From Prevotella aurantiaca JCM 15754 (GTDB taxonomy: Bacteria; Bacteroidota; Bacteroidia; Bacteroidales; Bacteroidaceae): a stretch of 64,000 bases of DNA. The position numbers and the translations under genes are program-made. Positions 1 to 8,139 of this stretch are shown here, piece by piece. Below the pieces are notes generated by a model. It did not search any database and was not told the origin of the DNA. It saw only the letters and a program-made list of their open reading frames with translations. The stretch is from the NCBI RefSeq assembly GCF_000614025.1, contig NZ_BAKF01000004.1, forward strand, positions 62,001 through 126,000, read 5' to 3'. Position 1 is the stretch's first letter. The number at the start of each line of letters is the position of its first letter.

Positions 1-1651
1 CTTTAACATGTACCACGGGGTGAAAATCATGGCAGATCACGTTTCAAATCCTATCTGGCAGACAAGCAGCAGTAGCGGTTTTGGTAAGTTTACCTATGAG
101 AATACGTTTGTTTCTGTCGACTATCAGCTTAACGCTCTCAATGCTATGACAGGCTATCGCCCCGGTAGACGTTGGAGTGTGAACCTTTATGGTGGTCCTT
201 CGATGGTACTAAGCAAATACGGAAAGAAGGTAGATGTAGGCGCAAACATTGGTGGAATGCTTTTATATCGTGTGCTTCCTTATCTCTCTTTGTTTTATTC
301 TCACACTATTTATTGGATGCCTAGCAGCCATTATGACTCTAATCAGATTTACACAACCCCTGGTGCGGTGTCTAATGTTCTAACACTTGGTGCGCAATAC
401 CACATAAATGGTTTCGTTAAAACCATCAAAAACCTTCCTTGGAAGAATGCTCCTTCACCAGGACAACATCGTTTCTTCCTTGATTATGGATATGGATATG
501 CCAATTATCCTATGCTTCCAAGCAAGGGAAAAGATTCATGGGGCACTTCTATGCAACTCTCGTTGGGTTGGTGGGCTAACTCTTTCCTCGGTGCGCGCAT
601 AGGGTTGAATATGGCAAAAGGTGTAGATATGACAACTACACATACCGTAAATAGACAAACAGAAGATATTCACCATGCCATAGGTATGGGCTCAATAGCT
701 GGAGATATACTCATTAACCCGTTAGGATTGAGTAAGAATTATAACTGGAGGTCGCTCGTTGGTGCTAACATTCTTGCGGGATATCAGAATGGTTGGCTCA
801 TTATGAACGATGCAGAACATACCATTAAGGGCTCAAGAATCACTGTTAGTGGCTTCCGTGTAGGTTTACAGCTATGGACACGCCTTAGTCGCGACCTTCG
901 TTTGAATATTGAACCCATGTATTCCGCACTTGATATACACGATAATATCTATATAAACGGAGCAGGAAATGCTCTATATAGAACGAAAGAAGCAGGTACT
1001 TCTCCTTTAAAATTAGGCAATTCATTCTCTCTTCGTGTAGGTTTGACTGTTCCGTTAAATCGTATTGCACGCTATGAAGATGCCGATATGACCTCTTATG
1101 TATCTAAAGAACCAATGCGATTCTTTGGTGCAGTAGGCGGCGGTTGGAATATTTTGCTTACCAAACATCGCTTTAGGGGTGATGGAGCAAAGGTTAATTT
1201 TACAGCCTTTGGAGGCTATAGACTAAACGAAGTATCGGCAGTTCGTCTTGGATTAGAGTATGTTATGGACGATGTTAAGTATGCTAGCATCGAAAATAGT
1301 AACGCTAAATTCTTTGAAGAGAAGCATAATATACTTTTCATTGCGGCCAATTATCAGGTTGACTTCCTATCTTACTTCCGTGGATACAACCCTAATCGCC
1401 CTTGGAACGTGGCTCTATATGCTGGTCCTGCGATCGGTATTCAAACGGGAAAAGAGCACAATAAAGATGGAGCTGTTAACTTAGGTATGACCGTTAGTCG
1501 CCAGATTTCGAAGAATTTCTCGGCATTCTACAATCACAACATCTATCTGATGGGCTTCTTAGGAAAGGAAAGTCTACTTCCAGGTACCAATCTTATGGGT
1601 AAAATTACAGCCTTAAACTGTATCAACTTTGGTTTGATGTATGATTTATAA
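1..1651 (+). CDS. Multi-module outer-membrane beta-barrel protein, 5' end outside window
   Basis: The frame is open to the left edge, so the gene begins upstream; the first in-window ATG is at 8 and need not be the start. About 547 residues are visible, made of alternating amphipathic strands rich in Gly, Tyr and Phe, as in outer-membrane barrels. Related modules recur: residues about 50-130 (RPGRRWSVNLYGGPSM...) resemble residues about 455-547 (NRPWNVALYAGPAIG...), and a third barrel-like stretch lies at about 155-355. The chain ends in ...INFGLMYDL, a barrel-like terminal strand. This looks like tandem OmpA/porin-like barrel modules in one polypeptide. Specific function is unknown. A hairpin terminator follows at 1673. 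Confidence 0.6.
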   Translation, partial: FNMYHGVKIMADHVSNPIWQTSSSSGFGKFTYENTFVSVDYQLNALNAMTGYRPGRRWSVNLYGGPSMVLSKYGKKVDVGANIGGMLLYRVLPYLSLFYSHTIYWMPSSHYDSNQIYTTPGAVSNVLTLGAQYHINGFVKTIKNLPWKNAPSPGQHRFFLDYGYGYANYPMLPSKGKDSWGTSMQLSLGWWANSFLGARIGLNMAKGVDMTTTHTVNRQTEDIHHAIGMGSIAGDILINPLGLSKNYNWRSLVGANILAGYQNGWLIMNDAEHTIKGSRITVSGFRVGLQLWTRLSRDLRLNIEPMYSALDIHDNIYINGAGNALYRTKEAGTSPLKLGNSFSLRVGLTVPLNRIARYEDADMTSYVSKEPMRFFGAVGGGWNILLTKHRFRGDGAKVNFTAFGGYRLNEVSAVRLGLEYVMDDVKYASIENSNAKFFEEKHNILFIAANYQVDFLSYFRGYNPNRPWNVALYAGPAIGIQTGKEHNKDGAVNLGMTVSRQISKNFSAFYNHNIYLMGFLGKESLLPGTNLMGKITALNCINFGLMYDL

Positions 1652-1672
1652 GGTTGTTGAGACAATATAAGC

Positions 1673-1710
1673 AAGAGCGAATGTCTTAATGATGTTCGCT
1701 CTTTTTGTTT
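1673..1710 (+). terminator. Terminator of the outer-membrane protein gene
   Basis: A 9-bp perfect stem AAGAGCGAA / TTCGCTCTT (1673-1681 with 1695-1703) is followed by a T-rich tract, 21 bases after the stop codon. Confidence 0.8.
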
Positions 1711-1844
1711 TAAGTGTTGGTATTTTTAAGGAGGCATACTCCTGTATCTGAAAATACAAATAGATACAGCAAATAGTTTAAATAGTTGTAAAGAATTTTG
1801 AAGAGTATTTGTTATGTATAATTATCTTAATATCAATACTTTAT

Positions 1845-1932
1845 AATACCCATTGTTTTGCATTCCAAAACAGGCACTTTTGCACGATAAAACAGGTACT
1901 TTTGCTTTGCAAAACAACCGCTTTTGCAACAT
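1845..1932 (+). repeat. 22-bp periodic array, family A, locus 1 (4 units)
   Basis: Four consecutive 22-bp units start at 1845, 1867, 1889 and 1911. Each has TTTTGC at unit positions 12-17; the last three begin with AAAA. The final unit has the CCGCTTTTGC ending also seen in the last unit of the other family A loci (54187-54274 in reverse, 58843-58930). No coding frame is apparent. Function unknown. Confidence 0.75.
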
Positions 1933-2045
1933 GAAACCGATATTATAGTTTTTGAATGATATTATTTTTACATAATATGAACAATTTTATAGCTTTGGAT
2001 AAAAGCCTTTTGTAGGTGATTTTATACACTCTATGGAATAATGAG

Positions 2046-2079
2046 AAAAGCCAAATAGTTTAGGAACTATTTGGCTTTT
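2046..2079. terminator. Bidirectional hairpin terminator next to tRNA-Gln
   Basis: A 15-bp perfect inverted repeat (2046-2060 with 2065-2079, loop TAGG) with A/T-rich ends on both strands. It lies 6 bases beyond the 3' end of the minus-strand tRNA, so it most likely terminates the tRNA transcript. Confidence 0.8.
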
Positions 2080-2085
2080 TCAATG

Positions 2086-2156
2086 TTGGGATACTCGGAC
2101 TCGAACCAAGAATAACAGGACCAGAATCTGTTGTGTTACCATTACACTATATCCCA
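2086..2156 (-). tRNA. tRNA-Gln (CTG anticodon)
   Basis: Read on the minus strand this is a 71-nt cloverleaf: acceptor TGGGATA / TATCCCA, D arm with AGTGTAATGGTAACA, T arm GGTTCGAGTCC. The anticodon loop is TTCTGGT, giving CTG. The last pair of the anticodon stem would be A-C (ACAGA / CCTGT), a mismatch in an otherwise standard Gln tRNA. CCA is not encoded. Structure and identity are clear. Confidence 0.92.
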
Positions 2157-2425
2157 ATATATGTTTGCATCTCTTTTTTAAATGCGAGTGCAAAGATACT
2201 ACTTTTTTAATGAAGAACAAAAATTATCCAAACTTTTTTTTCAAAATCTTGCTTTCTGTGAGTACGGAATAAGTTTTACAATTACATTACATTTCTTATG
2301 CTGATTTTGTCTTACCATTCTGTCTGTCTCAGTGTCAGGTAGTGAATGTCTATAAAGCATTCTTTATCTTTGCATTAAATTCGCAAAATAAAACGAATTT
2401 ATTTTGTCCTTCAAGGCATTTGCTG
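2157..2425. other. Intergenic stretch between tRNA-Gln and rsfS
   Basis: No convincing reading frame in either direction. The tRNA-Gln promoter should lie at its left end, where GCAAAGATA at about 2194 reads TATCTTTGC on the minus strand, a TAnnTTTG -7 box. The rest shows no structure I can support. Confidence 0.4.
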
Positions 2426-2433
2426 TACCTTTG
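2403..2433 (+). promoter_or_regulatory. Promoter of rsfS-ftsH-cdsA
   Basis: TTTG (2403-2406), 19 bases, then TACCTTTG (2426-2433). This matches the Bacteroidota -33 TTTG / -7 TAnnTTTG layout; the start codon is 26 bases beyond the -7 box. Confidence 0.75.
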
Positions 2434-2459
2434 TACTTTAATAGAATAATGTATTTTTA

Positions 2460-2819
2460 ATGAACACAGAAAAGAAATTTATTGAATCCATAGTAGAAGG
2501 AATACAGGAAAAGAAAGGACATGGCATAGTTATTGCAGATTTATCAGAGATTGATGGTGCTATCTGCAAGTATTTCGTGATATGCCATGGCAATTCTCCA
2601 CAGCAAGTAGAAGCCATTGCAGGGTCAGTAAGCGACTATATTCGCGAACACCACGGAGTAAAACCAATTAGTTGTGTTGGACTCGGCACCAATCAATGGG
2701 TGGCAATAGACTATGCTGATGTGCTTGTACATATCTTTATTCCAGAAACAAGAGAGTATTACGATCTTGAACATCTATGGGAAGATGCAGTATTAACGCA
2801 AATCGAAGACATAGACTAA
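2460..2819 (+). CDS. rsfS: Ribosome silencing factor RsfS (YbeB/Iojap family)
   Basis: 119 residues, the usual family length. RsfS binds ribosomal protein uL14 on the 50S subunit and blocks subunit joining when nutrients are short. Visible family features are the N-terminal segment ending in DLSEIDGAICKYFVICHGNS, the central GVKPISCVGLGTNQWVAIDY (Gly-x-x-x-x-x-W-v-x-x-D-y) and the end DVLVHIFIPETREYYDLEHLW. It is first in a run with ftsH and cdsA, an order frequent in Bacteroidales. The ATG follows a good promoter at the expected distance. Confidence 0.95.
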   Translation: MNTEKKFIESIVEGIQEKKGHGIVIADLSEIDGAICKYFVICHGNSPQQVEAIAGSVSDYIREHHGVKPISCVGLGTNQWVAIDYADVLVHIFIPETREYYDLEHLWEDAVLTQIEDID

Positions 2820-2870
2820 GACTGTTGCTAGCGTAAAAACAGTTTTAATTATCTTATTTAAATGAATTAA

Positions 2871-4934
2871 ATGGACAATCAAAATCCAAACGACAAGCCA
2901 AAAATGCCTAAGTTCAATATGAACTGGCTGTATGTTATGGTACTTATTATTGTTGTGCTGTTCTTCTCAACAAAGGGTATGGACAGTATCTTCCCTGCGG
3001 GTGAAGGAGCAACAAAGGATTATACCACATTTGTAAACTACATAAACCAAGGCTATGCCACACGTGTTGTCATCAACAAAAAGGAAAGTACACTTCGTAT
3101 GTATGTAAGTCCTGATCACGTGAGAGATATATTTAAGAAAGGTGTAGATCAGGTTGGTAAATCGCCATATATTACTGTAGAGATTGGTTCTATAGATAAT
3201 CTTGAAACCTTTTTAAATGCTGCTATTAAGCAAAAGAAGATTTCTGGTTATAGTTATGAGAACAAGGATGAACATGGTTTTATCGATTTTATTATTGGAT
3301 TGATGCCTTGGATTCTTGTAATAGGCTTCTGGTTTTTCATCATGAAACGTATGAATGGTGGTGCTGGAAACGGAGGTGGTGTATTTAGTGTAGGCAAATC
3401 GAAAGCTAAAATATACGAGAAAGGTGGCGAAATAGGCGTTACCTTTAAGGATGTAGCCGGCCAAGAAGGTGCAAAACAGGAGGTACAAGAAATTGTAGAC
3501 TTCTTGAAAAACCCACAGAAGTATACCGAATTGGGTGGTAAAATACCAAAGGGAGCATTGCTTGTAGGCCCTCCTGGAACAGGTAAAACCTTGTTGGCAA
3601 AGGCAGTAGCAGGCGAAGCAGGCGCTCCTTTCTTCTCTATGAGTGGTTCTGATTTTGTTGAAATGTTCGTGGGCGTGGGTGCAAGTCGTGTTCGCGATGC
3701 GTTCCGACAAGCTAAAGAGAAGGCTCCTTCTATTATATTTATTGATGAAATAGATGCTGTTGGCCGTGCTCGTTCGAAGAATCCATCTATGGGTGGCAAT
3801 GACGAACGGGAGAATACATTGAATGCATTGCTCACAGAAATGGACGGATTCGGTACAAATAGTGGCGTTATCGTATTGGCAGCTACCAACCGTGTAGACA
3901 TGTTGGATAAAGCATTGCTCCGTGCAGGACGCTTTGATCGACAAATTCACGTTGATTTACCGGACTTACCAGAGCGCAAAGCAATCTTCCAAGTACATTT
4001 ACGACCATTGAAATTGGAGAAGAACCTCGATATTGACCTTCTTGCAAGGCAGACTCCAGGCTTCTCAGGCGCTGATATTGCTAATGTATGTAACGAAGCT
4101 GCGTTGATAGCTGCACGCCATAATAAAGTAGCAGTAGACAGACAGGACTTCTTAGATGCGGTAGACCGAATCATTGGAGGCTTGGAGAAGAAAACAAAGA
4201 TACTCACAACAAGTGAAAAACGTACCATAGCGCTTCACGAAGCTGGGCATGCTACCATCAGTTGGTTCTGTGAACATGCTAATCCACTCATTAAAGTGAG
4301 CATTGTACCTCGTGGTCAAGCACTTGGTGCAGCATGGTATTTACCAGAAGAAAGACCAATTACAACTAAAGAACAAATGCTTGACGAAATGTGTTCGCTT
4401 CTTGGTGGACGTGCAGCAGAGGAACTCTTTACAGGTCATATCTCAACGGGAGCAATGAATGACCTTGAGCGTGCTACAAAAAGTGCATTTGGAATGATAG
4501 CCTATGCTGGTATGAGTGATAAGCTACCTAATATCTGCTACTATAATAATGATCCTGGTTTCCAAAAGCCATACTCAGAAACAACAGGCAAAGTAATTGA
4601 TGAAGAAGTTCTGAAAATGGTGAACGAGCAATACGATCGTGCGAAAGCAATATTAACTGAGCATAGTGAAGGTCATGCCAAATTGGCACAGCTGCTTATA
4701 GAACGAGAAGTTATTATGGCAGAGGATGTAGAAGAAATATTTGGAAAACGTCCTTGGGTGAGTCGCACAATAGAATTGATGGAAGCAGAAGAGAATGCAA
4801 AGTTATCGCTTGATGCAATGCCTGATAGCGTGAAACAGGCACAGGCAGAACACGAAGCAGCCATTAAACAAGCGGAAGCTGGTAATGATGCAAAGACCGA
4901 ATCTGCAGAGGAGAATATTGAAACTAAAGAATAA
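2871..4934 (+). CDS. ftsH: ATP-dependent zinc metalloprotease FtsH
   Basis: 687 residues. Membrane-anchored AAA+ protease that degrades misassembled membrane proteins and short-lived cytoplasmic regulators. Order: transmembrane helix at about 19-34, periplasmic region, second helix at about 140-160, glycine-rich linker, AAA module with Walker A GPPGTGKT near 233, Walker B FIDEIDA, the region of homology ending [14 protein letters not shown], then the protease domain with zinc motif HEAGH near 456. The tail after about 640 is acidic and Ala/Glu-rich. It lies 51 bases after rsfS and 13 bases before cdsA, so the three are probably cotranscribed. Confidence 0.97.
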   Translation: MDNQNPNDKPKMPKFNMNWLYVMVLIIVVLFFSTKGMDSIFPAGEGATKDYTTFVNYINQGYATRVVINKKESTLRMYVSPDHVRDIFKKGVDQVGKSPYITVEIGSIDNLETFLNAAIKQKKISGYSYENKDEHGFIDFIIGLMPWILVIGFWFFIMKRMNGGAGNGGGVFSVGKSKAKIYEKGGEIGVTFKDVAGQEGAKQEVQEIVDFLKNPQKYTELGGKIPKGALLVGPPGTGKTLLAKAVAGEAGAPFFSMSGSDFVEMFVGVGASRVRDAFRQAKEKAPSIIFIDEIDAVGRARSKNPSMGGNDERENTLNALLTEMDGFGTNSGVIVLAATNRVDMLDKALLRAGRFDRQIHVDLPDLPERKAIFQVHLRPLKLEKNLDIDLLARQTPGFSGADIANVCNEAALIAARHNKVAVDRQDFLDAVDRIIGGLEKKTKILTTSEKRTIALHEAGHATISWFCEHANPLIKVSIVPRGQALGAAWYLPEERPITTKEQMLDEMCSLLGGRAAEELFTGHISTGAMNDLERATKSAFGMIAYAGMSDKLPNICYYNNDPGFQKPYSETTGKVIDEEVLKMVNEQYDRAKAILTEHSEGHAKLAQLLIEREVIMAEDVEEIFGKRPWVSRTIELMEAEENAKLSLDAMPDSVKQAQAEHEAAIKQAEAGNDAKTESAEENIETKE

Positions 4935-4947
4935 ACGAAAGAACGCA

Positions 4948-5811
4948 ATGACAGATAAACAGAAGAACCTAATTACGCGCGCCCTTACAGGCGTTGTCTT
5001 TGTGGCTGTTATGGTTGCAGGATTTACAGCACCGCAATATATGATAGTGCTTTTTGCTATCATTACTGGTTTAACTTTATGGGAATACACAGGACTGGTA
5101 TCGCAGATTGAAGGTGTCAGCGTAAATCGTTTTATATCTGTTGTGGCTGGTGTTTATTTCTTCATAGCAATGGCTGGATTGCGAGTAGGATATGTAAAGG
5201 ACTTCAGTGTATTTGTTCCTTACATCTTTACAATCGTTATTCTTATTATTGCTGAGCTGTATTTAAAGAACGAGAATCCAATTAACAACTGGGCGTATAC
5301 CATGTTGGGGCAGATGTATATAGCATTGCCTTTCTCTATGATAAATGTATTGGCATTTCAACATGATAATAATGGCAATGTAATGGCTGATATGCTTTTG
5401 CCTTTAAGCATCTTTATCTTTTTGTGGACAAATGATACAGGCGCTTATTGCTCGGGTTCACTTTTTGGTAAACACAAGCTTTTTCCACGTATTAGTCCAG
5501 CAAAGAGTTGGGAAGGAAGTATTGGTGGCGGTGTTTTTGTTATTGCAGTTGCAGTGTTGATAGGTTATCTTACAGAAAATCCAGAAGCACCAAATTCGTT
5601 AACTATTCCTCAATGGGCAGGACTTGGCATTGTTGTGGCTGTATTTGGTACATGGGGCGACCTTGTAGAAAGTTTGTTTAAGCGTACAATAGGTATAAAA
5701 GATAGTGGAAACATACTTCCTGGACATGGTGGAATGCTCGACCGTTTCGATTCTGCGCTTATGGCTATTCCTGCAGCAGTAATCTATCTTTATGTGCTTA
5801 CAATGCTTTAA
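4948..5811 (+). CDS. cdsA: Phosphatidate cytidylyltransferase CdsA
   Basis: 287 residues. Makes CDP-diacylglycerol from phosphatidate and CTP, the branch point of phospholipid synthesis, in the inner membrane. Multiple hydrophobic helices run through the chain and the C-terminal family signature is intact: SLFKRTIGIKDSGNILPGHG then GMLDRFDS. An in-frame ATG at 4885 lies inside ftsH and adds an unlikely basic segment; the ATG at 4948, just after the ftsH stop, gives the canonical MTDKQKNLITRALTG start. A strong terminator follows. Confidence 0.95.
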   Translation: MTDKQKNLITRALTGVVFVAVMVAGFTAPQYMIVLFAIITGLTLWEYTGLVSQIEGVSVNRFISVVAGVYFFIAMAGLRVGYVKDFSVFVPYIFTIVILIIAELYLKNENPINNWAYTMLGQMYIALPFSMINVLAFQHDNNGNVMADMLLPLSIFIFLWTNDTGAYCSGSLFGKHKLFPRISPAKSWEGSIGGGVFVIAVAVLIGYLTENPEAPNSLTIPQWAGLGIVVAVFGTWGDLVESLFKRTIGIKDSGNILPGHGGMLDRFDSALMAIPAAVIYLYVLTML

Positions 5812-5846
5812 AGATAATTCGTAAGTATAGAAATTACAAAAAATAG

Positions 5847-5890
5847 GAGAGGCAAATCAACAATTATAAGTTGATTTGCCTCTCTTCAAT
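5847..5890 (+). terminator. Terminator of rsfS-ftsH-cdsA
   Basis: A 14-bp perfect stem (5847-5860 with 5871-5884, GAGAGGCAAATCAA / TTGATTTGCCTCTC) followed by TTCAATTATT, 36 bases after the cdsA stop. Confidence 0.85.
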
Positions 5891-5943
5891 TATTATGTTA
5901 TTAAAAAATATAGAGAAGTTTTTAATAATTAAAAAGAAATCAA

Positions 5944-5951
5944 TAATTTTG
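5944..5951 (+). promoter_or_regulatory. Predicted -7 box, secreted protein gene at 6036
   Basis: TAATTTTG fits TAnnTTTG and is followed by CATCATCGATGCATG; it implies an untranslated leader of about 75-80 nt. No clear -33 TTTG is seen. Confidence 0.45.
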
Positions 5952-6035
5952 CATCATCGATGCATGAAAGCATTAACCTAAAGCATATTACTAAGATTTA
6001 AATGTTATTATATTTTTGATAAATAATAAATGCTT

Positions 6036-7721
6036 ATGAAAAAACTTATCTTAATGTCGGTAATGACACTAATTAGCCATTGTATTTTGGCCCAAACACC
6101 ATCTTATGTTCTTTTAAATGGCAATGTTTTACTTTTGGAGAAAGCAAAAGTAAAGCAATCTAAGAGTTTAACTACGGTACTACCAGTAAAAGACGAAGAA
6201 ATTATAAAAGACAAGCCTGCTGGTGAAGAGACAGACGAATTGCAACGTATTTCTATTTGTGCAGTACCTGAGAATGGAAGTGCAAGTTTTTCTCGTCAAA
6301 CTTGTGCTTTAGCTAGTTATATTGTAGGCAAAGATAACAATCTTTATCTATTCAATGCACTTGGAAAATGCTATACTTTTTCTTATACGAAGTTAGAATC
6401 TAACGGAGAAGGCAAATATACGCTGCACACTCCGCAAGCTATTGATGTTGGTTATAATGACAATAATGAGAAGATAAAGCTATATGCAACTCGTTTAGTA
6501 CTTACCAAAGACGGGGAAGACTGGATATATGTTCCCGAATATGATAGCAATAAGCAGTTCAAGGGAGACGTCCATTTCACATTTACCGATGGAGTATTGG
6601 CGCAAGAAGATGAAGGAATGAATAACGAAGTAGAGCTTCCAAATGTTATCATCGGACTAACTGACAACGAAGGACAATGGCAAGGATTTGCCACTTCCAA
6701 TATTCTTATAAAGCCATTTAAGGAAGAGAAAACAGAGTTGCCCGACGAATTGGAAGCTCAAAACTTCACTATTACTTACACAGATGTAAGAGGAAATATA
6801 AAAGAAGAAAATATAAAGGTTGCTTTATCAGAAACAGAAGCCTATATTCAATGTTTATATATGTTTAGTGGTGAAGACAACGATGCTTTATGGATAAAGG
6901 GAGAAATAAAAGGAAACACTATTGTTTTTAAGTCGCAATACATCGGAATTGCTGAAGACGAACACGCCTACGTCTTCATGTTCCCAGCAACTTGTTCGTT
7001 CAGAATAGACGATGAAGGCAAGAAACATATGCAAGCTGAAAAGGCCGATGAAGTAGTATTCAGTTACGATAAAAATACGAAAAAGCTTGTGAGTGCGCCA
7101 AATAGTTTAATGATTATAAACGAAGGAAGCGAAACCATTGCTGCATGGGCTGCTTACGGAGAACCTACTATTAAAATGTATGATATGACTTTGCGTAAGC
7201 CTGCAGCACCGATAATTAAGGAAATATCGCCTTACGACGAGACGGATGGCATGAGTGTAAAGTTCGTTATGGAAACTAAAGACGTAAATGGAAAATACAT
7301 AATGCCCGACTACTTATATTATAATGTGTACTTTGACACAGATGATAAACCGATGACATTTACCGAAGAGGATTATTCGGGATTGGAAGAAGACATGATA
7401 GATATCCCATACTTATTTCAGGACAAGCAATTTTTCTATCATCAAGGCGATATGCACTTATTCTTTGCATTGGTTGAAAACTACGATAGAGTAGGCGTGC
7501 AAGTTCTTCATAAGATAGGTGAGGAGGTAAGTCGTTCAGAAATTGTATGGGCAAAGAATCCTTCAACAAACATAAACGACATAGATTCTGACGCAAAGAT
7601 TGTGAATACAACCTACTTCGATTTGTCTGGTCGCAGAATACCTAAGTGTGAAAAGGGAATCTATATTAAGACTATCACATACAGCAATAGTAAGAAATCG
7701 ATAACAAAGGTTATTAGATAA
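6036..7721 (+). CDS. Secreted protein of unknown function with type IX-like C-terminal tail
   Basis: About 561 residues. MKKLILMSVMTLISHCILAQ is a signal peptide with cleavage after the Ala-Gln region; an ATG two codons earlier (6030) is also possible. The body is beta-rich and acidic, with no enzyme motif I recognise. The C-terminus (NTTYFDLSGRRI ... KGIYIKTI) resembles the tails on Prevotella surface proteins that direct type IX secretion and end in a GxYI strand. It is flanked by its own promoter and a strong terminator, so it is monocistronic. The PorX-type gene at the right edge is consistent with such a secretion route. Confidence 0.6.
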   Translation: MKKLILMSVMTLISHCILAQTPSYVLLNGNVLLLEKAKVKQSKSLTTVLPVKDEEIIKDKPAGEETDELQRISICAVPENGSASFSRQTCALASYIVGKDNNLYLFNALGKCYTFSYTKLESNGEGKYTLHTPQAIDVGYNDNNEKIKLYATRLVLTKDGEDWIYVPEYDSNKQFKGDVHFTFTDGVLAQEDEGMNNEVELPNVIIGLTDNEGQWQGFATSNILIKPFKEEKTELPDELEAQNFTITYTDVRGNIKEENIKVALSETEAYIQCLYMFSGEDNDALWIKGEIKGNTIVFKSQYIGIAEDEHAYVFMFPATCSFRIDDEGKKHMQAEKADEVVFSYDKNTKKLVSAPNSLMIINEGSETIAAWAAYGEPTIKMYDMTLRKPAAPIIKEISPYDETDGMSVKFVMETKDVNGKYIMPDYLYYNVYFDTDDKPMTFTEEDYSGLEEDMIDIPYLFQDKQFFYHQGDMHLFFALVENYDRVGVQVLHKIGEEVSRSEIVWAKNPSTNINDIDSDAKIVNTTYFDLSGRRIPKCEKGIYIKTITYSNSKKSITKVIR

Positions 7722-7764
7722 TCCTTAGCTGAAAGAATTAAATAAGTTTTTACTTTGTTTTTAG

Positions 7765-7802
7765 AAAAGGTGTATCAAAGCAAATGTTTTGATACACCTT
7801 TT
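7765..7802 (+). terminator. Terminator of the 6036 gene
   Basis: A 15-bp perfect stem (7765-7779 with 7788-7802, AAAAGGTGTATCAAA / TTTGATACACCTTTT) followed by further T residues. Confidence 0.85.
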
Positions 7803-7820
7803 TTAGAATGTTGATAAAGA

Positions 7821-7908
7821 TAAATAGTCATTATCATGCTTATGATAATCCGTTATCATATATCTGATAATCCGTTATCATATGTCTGATAATTCATTAT
7901 CATACCGA
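7821..7908 (+). repeat. 22-bp periodic array, family C (4 units)
   Basis: Four 22-bp units start at 7821, 7843, 7865 and 7887. Units 2 and 3 share the palindrome TGATAATCCGTTATCA and differ at one base in the remainder; unit 4 has TGATAATTCATTATCA; unit 1 is degenerate (CATTATCAT). A weaker fifth unit may follow at 7909 (GGATAATTACTTTTTATCA). It lies between a terminator and the TonB-dependent receptor promoter. Function unknown. Confidence 0.8.
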
Positions 7909-8043
7909 GGATAATTACTTTTTATCATTATCAACCTGTTGAAAATGGTATAAGATTTATCAGCCTAACTTACTAACTTTTGGGGAATACCATATTCTAA
8001 AAAATCCTAAGTTATAGGTATTGTGAAGAAAAACAAATAGCAG

Positions 8044-8051
8044 TAACTTTG
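8044..8051 (+). promoter_or_regulatory. Predicted -7 box of the TonB-dependent receptor gene
   Basis: TAACTTTG followed by CATTATACG fits TAnnTTTG. Start codon is 88 bases downstream. The leader contains no iron or cobalamin regulatory motif that I can recognise. Confidence 0.55.
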
Positions 8052-8139
8052 CATTATACGAATAAACACCGATGAAAAGCTGAACAATGAAGAATGTTCA
8101 CAACACTTTGGTAAATTAATTAGCAAATTAAGAAACGAA

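Noticed and set aside
3213..3950. Reverse-strand frames opposite ftsH (245 and 215 codons)
   Set aside because: The forward strand encodes unambiguous FtsH motifs over the same interval; the reverse translations look random and Ser/Cys-rich.
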